Shown piece by piece: positions 1 to 8,912 of a stretch of DNA of 64,000 bases. How positions within the stretch are numbered: position 1 is the stretch's first letter; every line of letters begins with the position of its first letter. Source of the DNA: RYN-230 sp963837335. Lineage in GTDB: Bacteria; Actinomycetota; Actinomycetes; Streptosporangiales; Streptosporangiaceae. The stretch lies in the NCBI GenBank assembly GCA_963837335.1, contig CAWINS010000045.1, positions 1 to 64,000 of the forward strand, written 5' to 3'. The translations under genes and the position numbers were made by a program. The notes under the pieces were generated by a model. It worked only from the letters and a program-made list of their open reading frames with translations, did not search any database and was not told the origin of the DNA.

Positions 1-599
1 CCTCCCGCAGGTTGCGCTCCAGCAGCGCGAACATCGGGCCCTCGAACACCACCCCGTTGAGGTGGCCCTCGCCGTCGCGGCCGAAGGCGCCGCCCGGGGG
101 GTCCGGCTGCTGGTCGGTGAACCCGGCCGCCCGCAGGGCCGCGCTGTTGAGCACGCAGGCGTGCAGCGACGTGTGGTACAGCACGGCCGGGCGGTCCGGC
201 ACGGCCTGGTCCAGGTCGTGCCGGGTGGGATGCCGGCCCTTCGCGGAGCTGGTACTCCACGTACCCGCTCCCGGTGACCCACGCTCCTGCCGGGGTGCGG
301 GCGACGGCCTCGCGCAGCCGCGCCTGGATCGACGGGATGTCAGGCGCGGACGGCTGGCCGCAGTCGGCGCCGGCCGCCAGGTAGCCGATGTCGGCCACGT
401 GGCAATGCGCGTCGATCAGCCCGGGGACGATGGTGGCCCCGTCCAGCCGGGCCACCTGCGCGCCCGGGCGGGCCGCCGCGCGGATCTCCGCGGGGTCGCC
501 GACGGCGGCGATCCGGCCGTCCCGGACCAGCATGGCCCGGGCCGTCCCGGCGCCCGGAGCCATCGTGACCACGACCGCGTCCTCAATAACCAGTTCCAC
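1..599 (-). CDS. Amidohydrolase (YtcJ/amidohydrolase-3 type), N-terminal part, frameshifted
   Basis: Reading the minus strand from a GTG at 599 gives an N-terminus beginning ELVIEDAVVV, followed by VRDGRIAAVGD and then PGLIDAHCHVADIGYLAAG. The last segment is the strand-1 metal-binding region of amidohydrolases. After the residues VEYQLREG (about 240) the frame shifts by one base. The next frame continues sensibly as DLDQAVPDRPAVLYHTS, LHACVLNSAALRAAGF and GEGHLNGVVFEGPM, which is typical of the YtcJ-like family of metal-dependent hydrolases. The gene runs off the left edge, so only the first ~200 residues are visible. The frameshift is one extra base and may be a sequencing error. The substrate cannot be told. 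It is divergent from the DUF2332 gene, with 45 bp between. Confidence 0.7.
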   Translation of the reverse strand, partial: MELVIEDAVVVTMAPGAGTARAMLVRDGRIAAVGDPAEIRAAARPGAQVARLDGATIVPGLIDAHCHVADIGYLAAGADCGQPSAPDIPSIQARLREAVARTPAGAWVTGSGYVEYQLREGPASHPARPGPGRAGPPGRAVPHVAARLRAQQRGPAGGRVHRPAAGPPGRRLRPRRRGPPQRGGVRGPDVRAAGAQPAG

Positions 600-644
600 C
601 GGTGGAACCCTACGTGGCCGCGTCCGCGGTGCGACTATGCGGGC

Positions 645-1580
645 ATGACGACGGCCACGGTCTACGCCGAGTTCGCCGCGCGGGAAACGCGGGGGGTATC
701 ACCGGCCTACGAGCGATTGGCGCTGGCGGTGTCCCGCGATGACGAGGTGCTCTCGCTGCTCGGCGGGCTCCCGCCGGCCAAGCGGCAACCGAACCTGCTG
801 TTCGGCGTGGTCAGGTTCCTGGGCGGCCCGGTCGCCGATCCGGCCGCGTTTCACGACTACGTGGTGACCAACTGGCCGGCGATCGGGGCGCAGCTGCGCA
901 CCCGGGCCACCCAGACGAACGAGGCCGGGCGGTGTGCGATCCTGCTGCCCGTGCTGGCCGCGCTGCCGCAGCCTCTCGCGCTGCTGGACGTCGGCGCATC
1001 CGCCGGCCTGTGCCTGTACCCGGACCGCTACCGCTACCGCTACGGCGACCACCAGATCGGCGCCCGTGGTCCCCTCCTCGACTGTGCGGCCACGGGGCTG
1101 GCGCCGCCTGCTGGGCTACCCGAGGTGGTGTGGCGGGCCGGCCTGGACCTCAACCCGCTCGATGTCACCGACCCCGCGGACCTGGCGTGGCTTGAGGCCC
1201 TCATCTGGCCCGAGCACAGCCACCGCCGCGCCCGGCTGCGGGCCGCTGCCGCCCTGGCCGCAGCCGAGCCGCCCCTGCTGGTGCGCGGCGACCTGGTTGA
1301 CGACCTGCCCGCGCTGGCGGCGCAGGCACCGGCCGATGCGACCCTGGTGGTCTTCCACACCTCGGTGCTGTACCAGGTGCCTGCGCCGCGGCGGGAGGCG
1401 TTCATCGCGAGCGTACGAGCGCTGCCGGGGCACTGGATCGCGAACGAGGACCCGGACGTGCTGACCTACCAGACGCTCCCCAGGCCGCCCGACGGGTACC
1501 TGCGGAACGTGCTCGCGCTCGACGGGGTACCGCTGGCCTGGACCCGGTCACACGGGCAGGCGATCGCCTGGTTCGGGTAG
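645..1580 (+). CDS. DUF2332 family protein
   Basis: A 311-residue protein starting at the ATG MTTATVYAEF. It matches the actinobacterial DUF2332 family in overall layout: an N-terminal helical part (EFAARETRGVSPAYERLA, then LLGGLPPAKRQPNLLFGVVRFL) and a Rossmann/methyltransferase-like core with LLDVGASAGLCLYPDRY. The C-terminal half holds VVFHTSVLYQVP and HWIANEDPDVL. The motif resembling a SAM-binding loop suggests a methyltransferase fold, but the family has no established reaction that I can cite. The open frame continues upstream without a stop. ATG 645 is chosen because the family-like sequence begins there and the upstream part overlaps the divergent amidohydrolase. No good Shine-Dalgarno sequence precedes it. 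Confidence 0.8.
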   Translation: MTTATVYAEFAARETRGVSPAYERLALAVSRDDEVLSLLGGLPPAKRQPNLLFGVVRFLGGPVADPAAFHDYVVTNWPAIGAQLRTRATQTNEAGRCAILLPVLAALPQPLALLDVGASAGLCLYPDRYRYRYGDHQIGARGPLLDCAATGLAPPAGLPEVVWRAGLDLNPLDVTDPADLAWLEALIWPEHSHRRARLRAAAALAAAEPPLLVRGDLVDDLPALAAQAPADATLVVFHTSVLYQVPAPRREAFIASVRALPGHWIANEDPDVLTYQTLPRPPDGYLRNVLALDGVPLAWTRSHGQAIAWFG

Positions 1581-1613
1581 CACGCCGGGAGCGACTTTCC
1601 TGCGCCGGCCCGC

Positions 1614-1648
1614 GGTGGCGCGCTAGCGGAGGTGGCGCGCTAGCGGGA
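1614..1648. repeat. Two tandem 17-18 bp units at a convergent gene end
   Basis: GGTGGCGCGCTAGCGGA (1614-1630) is followed by an 18-bp copy with one extra G (1631-1648) and then by the start of a third copy. The second copy contains the TAG stop of the minus-strand transporter gene, so the repeat duplicates the 3' end of that gene, including its stop codon, between the two convergent genes. Confidence 0.75.
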
Positions 1649-2548
1649 GGTGGCGAACTCGCCGGCCCGGACGGAGGGGGGCTCGTCCTCGCCGACGATG
1701 AGGTGGCTGTGGCTGAGCGCCGAGACGCCGCCGACGATCAGGGCCAGGGCCAGGGCCTGAACGGCCAGGTCCAGTACTCCGGTCTGGATGTGCTCGCCGA
1801 ACAGGAACAGCCCGAGCAGGCTGGCCGACAGCGGGTCGAGGATGGTGAACCCGGGCTGGGACGCGGCGAGCGGGCCGGCGGCCAGCGCGTGCGAGGCCAG
1901 CAGCAGGGTCGCCGCTCCCGCCCCGATCAGGACGTACAGCGACCAGTTGGTCACGATGGCCTCGATGCCGTCGCCCAGGTGCGAGCTGAGCTCCTTGATC
2001 ACCGCGGCGACGAAGCCCCAGGCCACGCCGGTGGCCGCGCCGAGCACCGCGGCGCGGCGGGAGGGGGCGGCACCGGGACGGCGGCCCAGCCCGAACGCGA
2101 TGGCCAGGGCGCCGAGCACCACGCCGAGCGACGTCAGGCCGGCCAGCCACCACAAGTAGCCGGGCGCGTGCAGCCGGCCCCCGGACGGGGACGCCGCCAG
2201 CAGGAACAGGCCCAGCCCGGAGCACATGGCGATCGCGGCCAGCCAGTCACGCCGCTTCACCCCGCGCGAGCCGATCACCGCCATGTAGCCGAACACGAAG
2301 ATCAGCTCCAGGGCCAGGATGGGCTGGACCAGGGCCAGTGCGCCGAAGTGCAGGGCGCTGATCTGCAGGATGAAGCCCACGATCATGCTGGCCAGGCCGA
2401 GCACCCAGATCGGCTGGCGGACCAGCCGGAAGAGCAGGTAGATGTCGAATCCCGAGGACCCGGCGTTCTTCGCGCCGAGGCGCTGGCAGACCGAGGAGGT
2501 GGCGGTGCAGAAGCTGGCCCCGAGGGCCAGCAGGATCGCCGCTTCCAC
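1640..2548 (-). CDS. DMT-superfamily (EamA-like) membrane transporter
   Basis: A 302-residue hydrophobic protein with about nine to ten membrane segments, for example MEAAILLALGASFCTATSSV at the N-terminus, LALVQPILALELIFVFGYMAV and LSASLLGLFLFGEHIQTGVL. The two halves each hold a repeat of about five helices, as in drug/metabolite transporters. The substrate is unknown. It starts at GTG 2548, preceded by a purine-rich GGGGGTGAG Shine-Dalgarno region. The C-terminal tail (HLIVGEDEPPSVRAGEF) is polar and likely cytoplasmic. It is convergent with the DUF2332 gene and separated by about 260 bp from the APC permease, on the same strand. That gap (2549-2807) shows no gene and probably holds its promoter. 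Confidence 0.85.
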   Translation of the reverse strand: MEAAILLALGASFCTATSSVCQRLGAKNAGSSGFDIYLLFRLVRQPIWVLGLASMIVGFILQISALHFGALALVQPILALELIFVFGYMAVIGSRGVKRRDWLAAIAMCSGLGLFLLAASPSGGRLHAPGYLWWLAGLTSLGVVLGALAIAFGLGRRPGAAPSRRAAVLGAATGVAWGFVAAVIKELSSHLGDGIEAIVTNWSLYVLIGAGAATLLLASHALAAGPLAASQPGFTILDPLSASLLGLFLFGEHIQTGVLDLAVQALALALIVGGVSALSHSHLIVGEDEPPSVRAGEFATSR

Positions 2549-2807
2549 GAATTCTCACCCCCTGCCCGGCTCGTTCACGGCTTACCCGGAGCTTCCTCCG
2601 TTACGTACAACCGGCTGGTCCGCCGAATCTTCCCGTCTGACGGCCCGAATTGTGCGGTGGCCGCCCGCACCAGCACGGCCGGGGCGGCCACCAGCGTCAC
2701 GGCATGCCGACATTACCGAGTAAGAGGGAGTTCTTTACCAGCGCCGCGCGGATCACGCCGCTGGTCAGCCCGGGGTCAATGAGATCAGAGGCAGCGCCCG
2801 GAGGTAA

Positions 2808-4334
2808 CTAGTTCAGCGGCAACTGGTCCGGGACCTCCTGCATCCGGGTCCGGCGGCCCATCCACCAGAAGGCCGTCCCGATGACGATGAAGGCCAGGAC
2901 CGGGAGGAGCTCGGTCCACAGGTAGGAGAACCGCTGGGCGTAGGTCCAGCCCGAGGGGATGAAGTCACTGCCGAACCAGGAACTGCCCAGGCCGGGGGCG
3001 ATGAGCTGGATGCTGGCCACGGCCACCAGGAGCATCAGGATCACGGTCAGCGGCCGGTACCAGGGCATCCTGAACGGCCGGGGCGTGGCCGGGTGGCTGC
3101 GCCGCAGCTTCCACAGCGCGGGGTAGATGAGCAGGTAGCTGATCAGCGTGGTGGAGATGGTCACGCCGAGCACCGCGTCGAAGTACTTCGCGGCGTTGCC
3201 GCTGGTGATCTGGTGGGCGAGCACGACCACGATGGTGGCCACGATCCCGCTGAGCACGTTGACCCGGACCGGGGTGCCGTACTTCGCGTTGATCACCCCG
3301 AGCGAGCGCGGGCCGGCCCCGTCGTAGCAGGACACGGCCAGGGCCCGGTCCGAGCCCATGATCCAGGTCACGCCCGAGGTCACCAGGCACAGCAGGAACA
3401 GGATCGCGCAGGCGTCCCCGAGCACCAGCCCGGCCCCGGTCAGCGTGGCGCTGCCGGTCGCGGTGACGTGCCCGCCGTAGACGGTGAAGACGTCCTGGAT
3501 GGCGCTGACGAACCCGCTGAAGTTGGTGATGGCGCTGGTCGGCAGGACGATCAGGATGCCGATCACGGGCAGGGCGTACAGCACCACGCTGGCCACCGTG
3601 GAGCGGGCGATCCCGAACGGCACGTCGCGCTGCGGGTTTTTCATCTCCTCCCCGGCGCTGCTGGGCAGCTCGAACCCGACGAAGTTGAACAGCAGCACGC
3701 CGACGAGCAGGACGAATCCGCTCTGAGACGGCTTGTAGCCGCTGGCGCCCAGGCCGTGCGCGCCGTGCTGGAAGGCGAAGATGACGACCGAGATCGTGAA
3801 GAGCCCGAGGAGCAGGAACCGGGCGAAGGCCCCGGCGGTCGGCAGCCATTTGGCCTTGCTGAACGACATGATGGCCGCCAGGATCGACAGCCAGACGAAC
3901 GCGAGGGCGATGATGAACCACACCGGCGTGGACACGTTGGCGCCGTGGTTGAAGAACACCTGGACGGCGGCGATGCAGCTGATGGTCAGCGAACCGCCGA
4001 TCCACACCGGGTTGGTGATCCAGTACAGGAAGTTGTTCACCGCCCCGGCCAGGTGCCCGAAGGCCAGCCTGGTCCAGTAGTACGGCCCGCCCTCCTGCGG
4101 GAAGGCCGAGCCCAGCTCGGCGAACAGCAGCGCCTGCGGCACGAAGAACACCACCGCGAAGATCATCATCCAGGTGAAGGCCTGGCCGCCGCCCTGCGCC
4201 ACGTTGGCGATGGTGTCTACCCCGACGATGGTGCAGATCAGGAAGAACAGGATGTCGAAGCGGCCGAAGTTTCGCCGCAGCTTCTGCCGCTCGACGGTAG
4301 CCGCAACGGTCGTCGTGTCCAGGGTGTCAGTCAT
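2808..4334 (-). CDS. APC-family amino acid/polyamine permease
   Basis: A 508-residue polytopic protein with about twelve membrane segments. The N-terminal region (GRFDILFFLICTIVGVDTIA) and the segment ELGSAFPQEGGPYYWTRLAFG match the amino acid-polyamine-organocation superfamily, as does FNFVGFELPSSAGEEMKNPQ. The likely role is uptake or exchange of an amino acid or amine across the cytoplasmic membrane; the substrate cannot be read from sequence. The start is placed at ATG 4334 (MTDTLD), with GGGAG about nine bases upstream. A longer frame to 4373 would add an unlikely PACPLLNPGALR leader. The 5' side (4335-4470) is unusually AT-rich for this window and probably carries the promoter. Confidence 0.88.
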   Translation of the reverse strand: MTDTLDTTTVAATVERQKLRRNFGRFDILFFLICTIVGVDTIANVAQGGGQAFTWMMIFAVVFFVPQALLFAELGSAFPQEGGPYYWTRLAFGHLAGAVNNFLYWITNPVWIGGSLTISCIAAVQVFFNHGANVSTPVWFIIALAFVWLSILAAIMSFSKAKWLPTAGAFARFLLLGLFTISVVIFAFQHGAHGLGASGYKPSQSGFVLLVGVLLFNFVGFELPSSAGEEMKNPQRDVPFGIARSTVASVVLYALPVIGILIVLPTSAITNFSGFVSAIQDVFTVYGGHVTATGSATLTGAGLVLGDACAILFLLCLVTSGVTWIMGSDRALAVSCYDGAGPRSLGVINAKYGTPVRVNVLSGIVATIVVVLAHQITSGNAAKYFDAVLGVTISTTLISYLLIYPALWKLRRSHPATPRPFRMPWYRPLTVILMLLVAVASIQLIAPGLGSSWFGSDFIPSGWTYAQRFSYLWTELLPVLAFIVIGTAFWWMGRRTRMQEVPDQLPLN

Positions 4335-4475
4335 CCGCAGCGCTCCCGGGTTCAGCAGGGGACAAGCAGGCACATCCTGGCCGCAGCCTCACAACCAACG
4401 ATTTCAGCCGTGTTTCCTATTGGTGACACGGGAGGACTAGCTGTCAACGCCCAGGGCGAACTTGTTATAGCCAGT

Positions 4476-4516
4476 GGCCGGGCCGGCCCCGGCCCGGGCG
4501 GGCGCCCGGCCCGGCC
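4476..4516 (-). terminator. GC-rich hairpin after the MBL-fold gene
   Basis: GGCCGGGCCGG (4476-4486) pairs with CCGGCCCGGCC (4506-4516), giving an 11-bp perfect stem with a 19-base loop. It lies about 60 bases downstream of the stop of the minus-strand MBL hydrolase. There is no U-tract, which is common in actinomycete terminators. Termination function is inferred. Confidence 0.4.
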
Positions 4517-4576
4517 GGCCGCGGCCAGCGGCCGGCGAGGGTCCGGCAGGTTCCGCGCCCACCGACAGCCGGCCGG

Positions 4577-5656
4577 TCAGGCCCGCGTCCAGCGCAGCGG
4601 TGAGCCATCGCCGGGGCGCACCGCCCGGGTGGTGGTGAGGTAGTTCAGGTGGGCGACGGTCTCGCCGAGCGCCATCCGGCGCATCATGCCGTGCAGTGCG
4701 AGCCAGCCGCGGGACCAGGTCAGCTGGCTGGCGATGGCCCAGGCGGTCGGCTGTCCCAGCCGGCCGATCACCTGCAGGATCTCGGCGCTGCGGTCATGGT
4801 GATGGGCGATGAGGGCGGCCGAGCGCCCGCCGAGTCCGCGGAACCGGTACTCGTGGGCGGGCAGCGCCTCATCGGCCCCGAAACTCCCGGTCCGGCCGAG
4901 CGAGGCCAGGTAGTCGCTGAGCGGGTCGGCGTCCCGGGTACTGAGCACGCTGATGTTGGGGCTGATCCGGGGCAGCAGGTGGTCGCCGGTGAGCAGCACG
5001 CCCGCCGCGGCGTCGTGCAGGCAGAGATGGCCAGGAGTGTGCCCTGGTGTCCAGATCGCCCGCACGTCGCGGTCCGCGATCGGCAGCCGCTCGCCGTCGG
5101 CCACGAGGCGGTCCGGCTCGGGCAGGTCAAGAACGTGCGCGATGTGCGCGGGATCCATGGCCAGGAGCAGGGCAGCATCGTCTTCTGGAACGCCGTGCCC
5201 GCGCAGCCAGTCCTGGTCGGCGCCGGGTTCCAGGTCCGGCCAGACCCGGGCCGGCAGGGTCTCGGCCTCCGCGGCATGCATCGCGATCCAGGCCCCGCTC
5301 TGCTCACGGACCCAGCCGCTCAGCCCGTGGTGGTCGGGGTGGATGTGGGTCACGACGATCCCGGTGATGTCGCGCAGCGTCACCCCGGCGGTGGCCAGGC
5401 CGGCCGTCAGGGCCCGCCGGCCGGCCGCGGACTCCCAGCCGGGATCGACGATCAGCGTGCCCGCCTCGCCGCTGAACGCGTAGCTCAGGGTGTAGCGCAG
5501 TGGATTATCCGGGATGGGGACCGGCACCGACCACAAGCCCGGCCGGACCTGCTCGACGGGCGGCAGCACCCGGGCCCGCCAGGCGTCGCGCTGCGCCGTG
5601 CCCGTGACCTGCAGGCCAGCGGCGTGGGAGCCGGTGGTCACGTCGCGGGCGGTCAT
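4577..5656 (-). CDS. MBL-fold metallo-hydrolase
   Basis: A 359-residue metallo-beta-lactamase-fold protein. The signature THIHPDHHGLSGW holds the HxHxDH zinc ligands. Further ligands come from GHTPGHLCLHD and LTGDHLLP, and a C-terminal helical region carries AHHHDRSAEILQVI. The N-terminal segment reads VPIPDNPLRYTLSYAF and TLIVDPGWES, the usual first strands. It is a hydrolase of a thioester, lactone or related substrate, not further defined. Its ATG (5656) overlaps the TGA of the upstream TetR gene by four bases, so the two form an operon and the hydrolase is probably under that regulator's control. Confidence 0.88.
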   Translation of the reverse strand: MTARDVTTGSHAAGLQVTGTAQRDAWRARVLPPVEQVRPGLWSVPVPIPDNPLRYTLSYAFSGEAGTLIVDPGWESAAGRRALTAGLATAGVTLRDITGIVVTHIHPDHHGLSGWVREQSGAWIAMHAAEAETLPARVWPDLEPGADQDWLRGHGVPEDDAALLLAMDPAHIAHVLDLPEPDRLVADGERLPIADRDVRAIWTPGHTPGHLCLHDAAAGVLLTGDHLLPRISPNISVLSTRDADPLSDYLASLGRTGSFGADEALPAHEYRFRGLGGRSAALIAHHHDRSAEILQVIGRLGQPTAWAIASQLTWSRGWLALHGMMRRMALGETVAHLNYLTTTRAVRPGDGSPLRWTRA

Positions 5657-6270
5657 GCCCCGTCCGCCGCAGGACTGGTCACCGCGCGCATCAGGAAGTC
5701 CACCAGCCGCTCGGCCTGGGTACCGATGTTCCGGGCCAGTTCGGCGCGGCGGTCGGCGGGCGTGCTCATCGCGTGCATCATGGCCCCGCCGGCCAGCGTG
5801 TCCAGCAGCAGCGTGACCGACGTGCCCGGGGCAATCTCGCCGCGGCTGATCCCCCGCCGGACGATCGCCCGGGCGGCCAGGATCTCGGCCCGCTGCATGG
5901 CCGCGTAGTGCCCGGCCACGCCCGGGATCGCGGCCGCTTCCAGCCTCAGCCGCAGCGCGACGCGGCCCGTGTCGCCCACGTAGATGTCGAGTATCTGGGT
6001 GGCCAGCTCCACCAGGTCACCGTGCAGCGTGCCGGTGTCCACGTCCGCCACCCGGGCCAGCCGCCACGTCACCGCGTTGGCCAGGAGCGCTTCCTTGGTG
6101 TTCCACCGCAGGTACAGCGAGGCCTTCCCGACGCAGGCCCGGCGCGCGACCGCCTCCATCGCGAAGCCGGCCCAGCCCGCCTCGGCGAACAGGTCGAGTG
6201 CGGCCTGCGCGATCCGGCGATCCACCCCGGGGTCGCGGGGCCGGCCGAGAGCCACGTGCGCCGTGCTCAC
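5653..6270 (-). CDS. TetR/AcrR-family transcriptional regulator
   Basis: A 205-residue regulator. The N-terminal helix-turn-helix is clear: RIAQAALDLFAEAGWAGFAM, VARRACVGKASLYLRW and NTKEALLANAV. The C-terminal ligand domain holds LDTLAGGAMMHAMSTPADRR. The start is placed at GTG 6270 (VSTAHVALG) because GGGGAGG lies eight bases upstream; an earlier GTG at 6279 abuts that Shine-Dalgarno sequence directly. The gene is divergent from the acyl-CoA dehydrogenase (6442) and translationally coupled to the MBL hydrolase, so it probably controls both from the 170-bp spacer. Confidence 0.85.
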   Translation of the reverse strand: MSTAHVALGRPRDPGVDRRIAQAALDLFAEAGWAGFAMEAVARRACVGKASLYLRWNTKEALLANAVTWRLARVADVDTGTLHGDLVELATQILDIYVGDTGRVALRLRLEAAAIPGVAGHYAAMQRAEILAARAIVRRGISRGEIAPGTSVTLLLDTLAGGAMMHAMSTPADRRAELARNIGTQAERLVDFLMRAVTSPAADGA

Positions 6271-6441
6271 CGGCGCCACCTCCCCGTCAGGTCTTCCCCG
6301 TCAAAGTCCGCAGCGGGTCCGGAAACGGCCGCATTGCTGAACGGCCACCGTCAGGATACCGGGCCAGAATGTGAACACAAGTCGTTCAGTTATTGCGCAC
6401 GCCGCGGTGGCGCAATCGCCGGGGGGTGATTGGCTGGGACC

Positions 6442-7581
6442 ATGACCGTGGACCGGATGCTGCCCACCCGTGAGGCCGCTGATCTGCTCGACCTGACCCG
6501 CCAGCTGGCCGAGCGGGAACTCGCGCCGCGCGTGGTGGAGGCGGAGGCGACCGAGACCTTCCCCGCCGAGGTGTTCAAGATCCTCGGCGCGGCGGGCCTG
6601 CTCAGCTTGCCCTATCCGGAGTCGCTGGGTGGTGGCGGCCAGCCCTACGAGGTCTACCTGCAGGTGCTGGAGGAACTCGCGATGCGCTGGGCCGCGGTTG
6701 CGGTCGCGGTGAGCGTGCACGGACTGTCCTGCTTCCCGCTGGCCACCTTCGGCACGCCGGAGCAGCAGGAGCGATGGCTGCCCGATCTGCTCGGCGGCGG
6801 CATGCTCGGCGCGTACAGCCTGTCGGAGCCGCAGGCCGGCTCGGACGCCGCGGCGCTGGCCTGCAAGGCGGAACGGGACGGCGACGAGTACGTCATCACC
6901 GGCACCAAGGCCTGGATCACCAGCGGCGGGAAGGCCGATTCGTACACGCTGTTCGCCCGCACGGCCCCCGGCAGCCAGGGGGTCTCCTGTTTCCTGGTCC
7001 CGGCCGGCCTGCCCGGCCTGTCGTTCGGCGAGCCGGAGAAGAAGATGGGACTGCGCGGGGTGCCGACGGCGAGCGCCCGCTACGACGGTCTGCGGCTGCC
7101 CGCGGACCGCCGGATCGGAGCCGAGGGGCAGGGGCTGCGGATCGCGTTCAGCGCACTGGACTCGGGGCGGCTCGGCATCGCGGCCATCGCGGTGGGGCTG
7201 GCCCAGTCCGCCCTGGACTGCGCGGTCGGCTACGCCCGGGAGCGGCAGACCTTCGGCCGCCCGATCATCGAGCACGAGGGCCTGGCGTTCCTGCTCGCGG
7301 ACATGGCCGCCGCGGTCCACGCGGCCCGGGCGACCTATCTGGACGCGGCCCGCCGCCGGGACGCCGGGCGTCCCTACAGCGAGCAGGCCAGCGTGGCCAA
7401 GCTGGTCGCGACCGACGCGGCCATGAAGGTGACCACCGATGCCGTCCAGGTCCTCGGCGGCTACGGCTACAGCCAGGAATTCCCGGCCGAGCGGTACCTG
7501 CGCGAAGCCAAGATCATGCAGATTTTCGAGGGCACGAACCAGATCCAGCGCCTCGTTATCAGCCGCCACCTGGCCTCATGA
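6442..7581 (+). CDS. Acyl-CoA dehydrogenase
   Basis: A 379-residue flavoenzyme of the acyl-CoA dehydrogenase family, the usual length. Diagnostic parts are YSLSEPQAGSDAAAL (flavin/substrate loop), TGTKAWITSGGKAD, GRPIIEHEGLAFLLADM, and the C-terminal GYGYSQEFPAERYLREAKIM with QIFEGTNQIQRLVISRHL. The Glu in IFEG is the catalytic-base position of many family members. It would catalyse alpha,beta-dehydrogenation of an acyl-CoA, passing electrons to ETF. ATG 6442 is chosen over TTG 6430. It is divergent from the TetR/MBL operon and convergent with the AMACR gene, fitting a fatty or branched acyl-CoA catabolic setting. Confidence 0.93.
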   Translation: MTVDRMLPTREAADLLDLTRQLAERELAPRVVEAEATETFPAEVFKILGAAGLLSLPYPESLGGGGQPYEVYLQVLEELAMRWAAVAVAVSVHGLSCFPLATFGTPEQQERWLPDLLGGGMLGAYSLSEPQAGSDAAALACKAERDGDEYVITGTKAWITSGGKADSYTLFARTAPGSQGVSCFLVPAGLPGLSFGEPEKKMGLRGVPTASARYDGLRLPADRRIGAEGQGLRIAFSALDSGRLGIAAIAVGLAQSALDCAVGYARERQTFGRPIIEHEGLAFLLADMAAAVHAARATYLDAARRRDAGRPYSEQASVAKLVATDAAMKVTTDAVQVLGGYGYSQEFPAERYLREAKIMQIFEGTNQIQRLVISRHLAS

Positions 7582-7612
7582 GCCTGGCGGGCGTGCTCAG
7601 CTAGCGCCGTAA

Positions 7613-8704
7613 TCAGGAATCCCAGTCGGCCAGCACGGCCGCGGTGTCGCCGCCGGATAGCGGGGGAGCCGACGGCGTGCCCGCGGGGGTCCGGGAGAAG
7701 CGCGGGGCCGGCGCGGCCTGCGGTATCCCGTCCAGCGTGATCACTGATTCCCGGGCCGTGATGTGCGGCGCGCGGGCCGCCTCGCCGAACGAGAGGACCG
7801 GGGTGACGCACGCGTCGGTGCCGGCGAAGATCTCCGACCACTCGTCGCGGCTGCGGCTGGCGATTACCTCGGTGAAGCGGGCCCGCAGCCGGGGCCAGCC
7901 GGAGCGGTCCATCTGCTCCGGCAGGTCCTCACCGGCGATCCCCAGCCCGGCCAGGAACGCTGCGTAGAACGGCCGCTCCAGCGCGCCCACCGCGATCCAC
8001 CGGCCATCCGCGCAGGTGTAGGTGTCATAGAACGGCGCGCCCCCGTCGAGCAGGTTGGCCGCGCGGTCGTCGGTCCAGGCCCCCGCGCCGCGGAAGGCCC
8101 ACATCATCTGCGCCAGCACGCTGGCCCCGTCCACCATGGCCGCGTCCACCACCTGCCCGGCGCCGGACCGCTGCCGTTCGAAGAGGGCGGCGAGCACCCC
8201 GGTGACCAGGAACATGGAGCCGCCGCCGAAGTCGCCGACCAGGTTGAGCGGCACGGCGGGCCGGTCCCCGGCCCCGATCGCGTGCAGCGCGCCGGTGAGC
8301 GAGATGTAGTTGATGTCGTGCCCGGCCTGCGCGGCCATCGGCCCGTCCTGCCCCCAGCCGGTCATCCGGCCGTAGACCAGCGCCGGGTTCACCGCATGGC
8401 ACTCCTGCGGGCCGACCCCCAGCCGCTCGGCCACACCGGGCCGGAACCCTTCCAGCAGCACGTCCGCCTTGGCTACCAGGCGCAGCGCCAGCTCGCGGCC
8501 GGCGTCGGACTTCAGGTCGGCGGCCACCGACCGGCGGCTGCGCAACGTGTAGTCGCGGTGGTTTCCCGTCGGGTCGAAGGCGGCCGTGGGCCGCTCCACC
8601 CGGACTACGTCGGCGCCCAGGTCGCCGAGCACCATCGCCGCGTGCGGCACCGGGCCGATCCCGGCTAGCTCGACCACCCGCAGGCCCGTGAGCGGACCGG
8701 ACAT
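7613..8704 (-). CDS. CaiB/BaiF-family enzyme, alpha-methylacyl-CoA racemase type
   Basis: A 363-residue class III CoA-transferase fold protein. The N-terminal LRVVELAGIGPVPHAAMVLG and LGADVVRVERP, then AGHDINYISLTGAL and PLNLVGDFGGGSMFLV, fit alpha-methylacyl-CoA racemase (AMACR/Mcr) better than a true CoA-transferase. The His and Asp in GHDINY and VGDFGGGS sit where the mycobacterial racemase has its catalytic His/Asp pair. The reaction would be epimerisation of 2-methylacyl-CoA esters, preparing branched chains for beta-oxidation, which suits the neighbouring acyl-CoA dehydrogenase. ATG 8704 has AAGGGG eight bases upstream. Confidence 0.9.
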   Translation of the reverse strand: MSGPLTGLRVVELAGIGPVPHAAMVLGDLGADVVRVERPTAAFDPTGNHRDYTLRSRRSVAADLKSDAGRELALRLVAKADVLLEGFRPGVAERLGVGPQECHAVNPALVYGRMTGWGQDGPMAAQAGHDINYISLTGALHAIGAGDRPAVPLNLVGDFGGGSMFLVTGVLAALFERQRSGAGQVVDAAMVDGASVLAQMMWAFRGAGAWTDDRAANLLDGGAPFYDTYTCADGRWIAVGALERPFYAAFLAGLGIAGEDLPEQMDRSGWPRLRARFTEVIASRSRDEWSEIFAGTDACVTPVLSFGEAARAPHITARESVITLDGIPQAAPAPRFSRTPAGTPSAPPLSGGDTAAVLADWDS

Positions 8705-8912
8705 GCGCTGCCCCTTTCAGCCAGGCTCGTGCGCCATCCGGGGCAGTATGGCAGCACGGATCGCCCCGGCCTGATCCGGATGCTGGCCAGGCCGGGGAGA
8801 GCAGGCGGAAGAGGCCCCTGGATGCCGCTAGGATTTCGGGCAGGATGTCCGGGGATATGCCGGCGGACAACGGTCCGGGCCGACAGCCCGTAGGAGGCAA
8901 GGCTGCGCACAC

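Noticed and set aside
4476..4550. Extremely GC-rich run considered as a regulatory RNA
   Set aside because: Simple C/G palindromes explain it; only a terminator-like hairpin can be supported.
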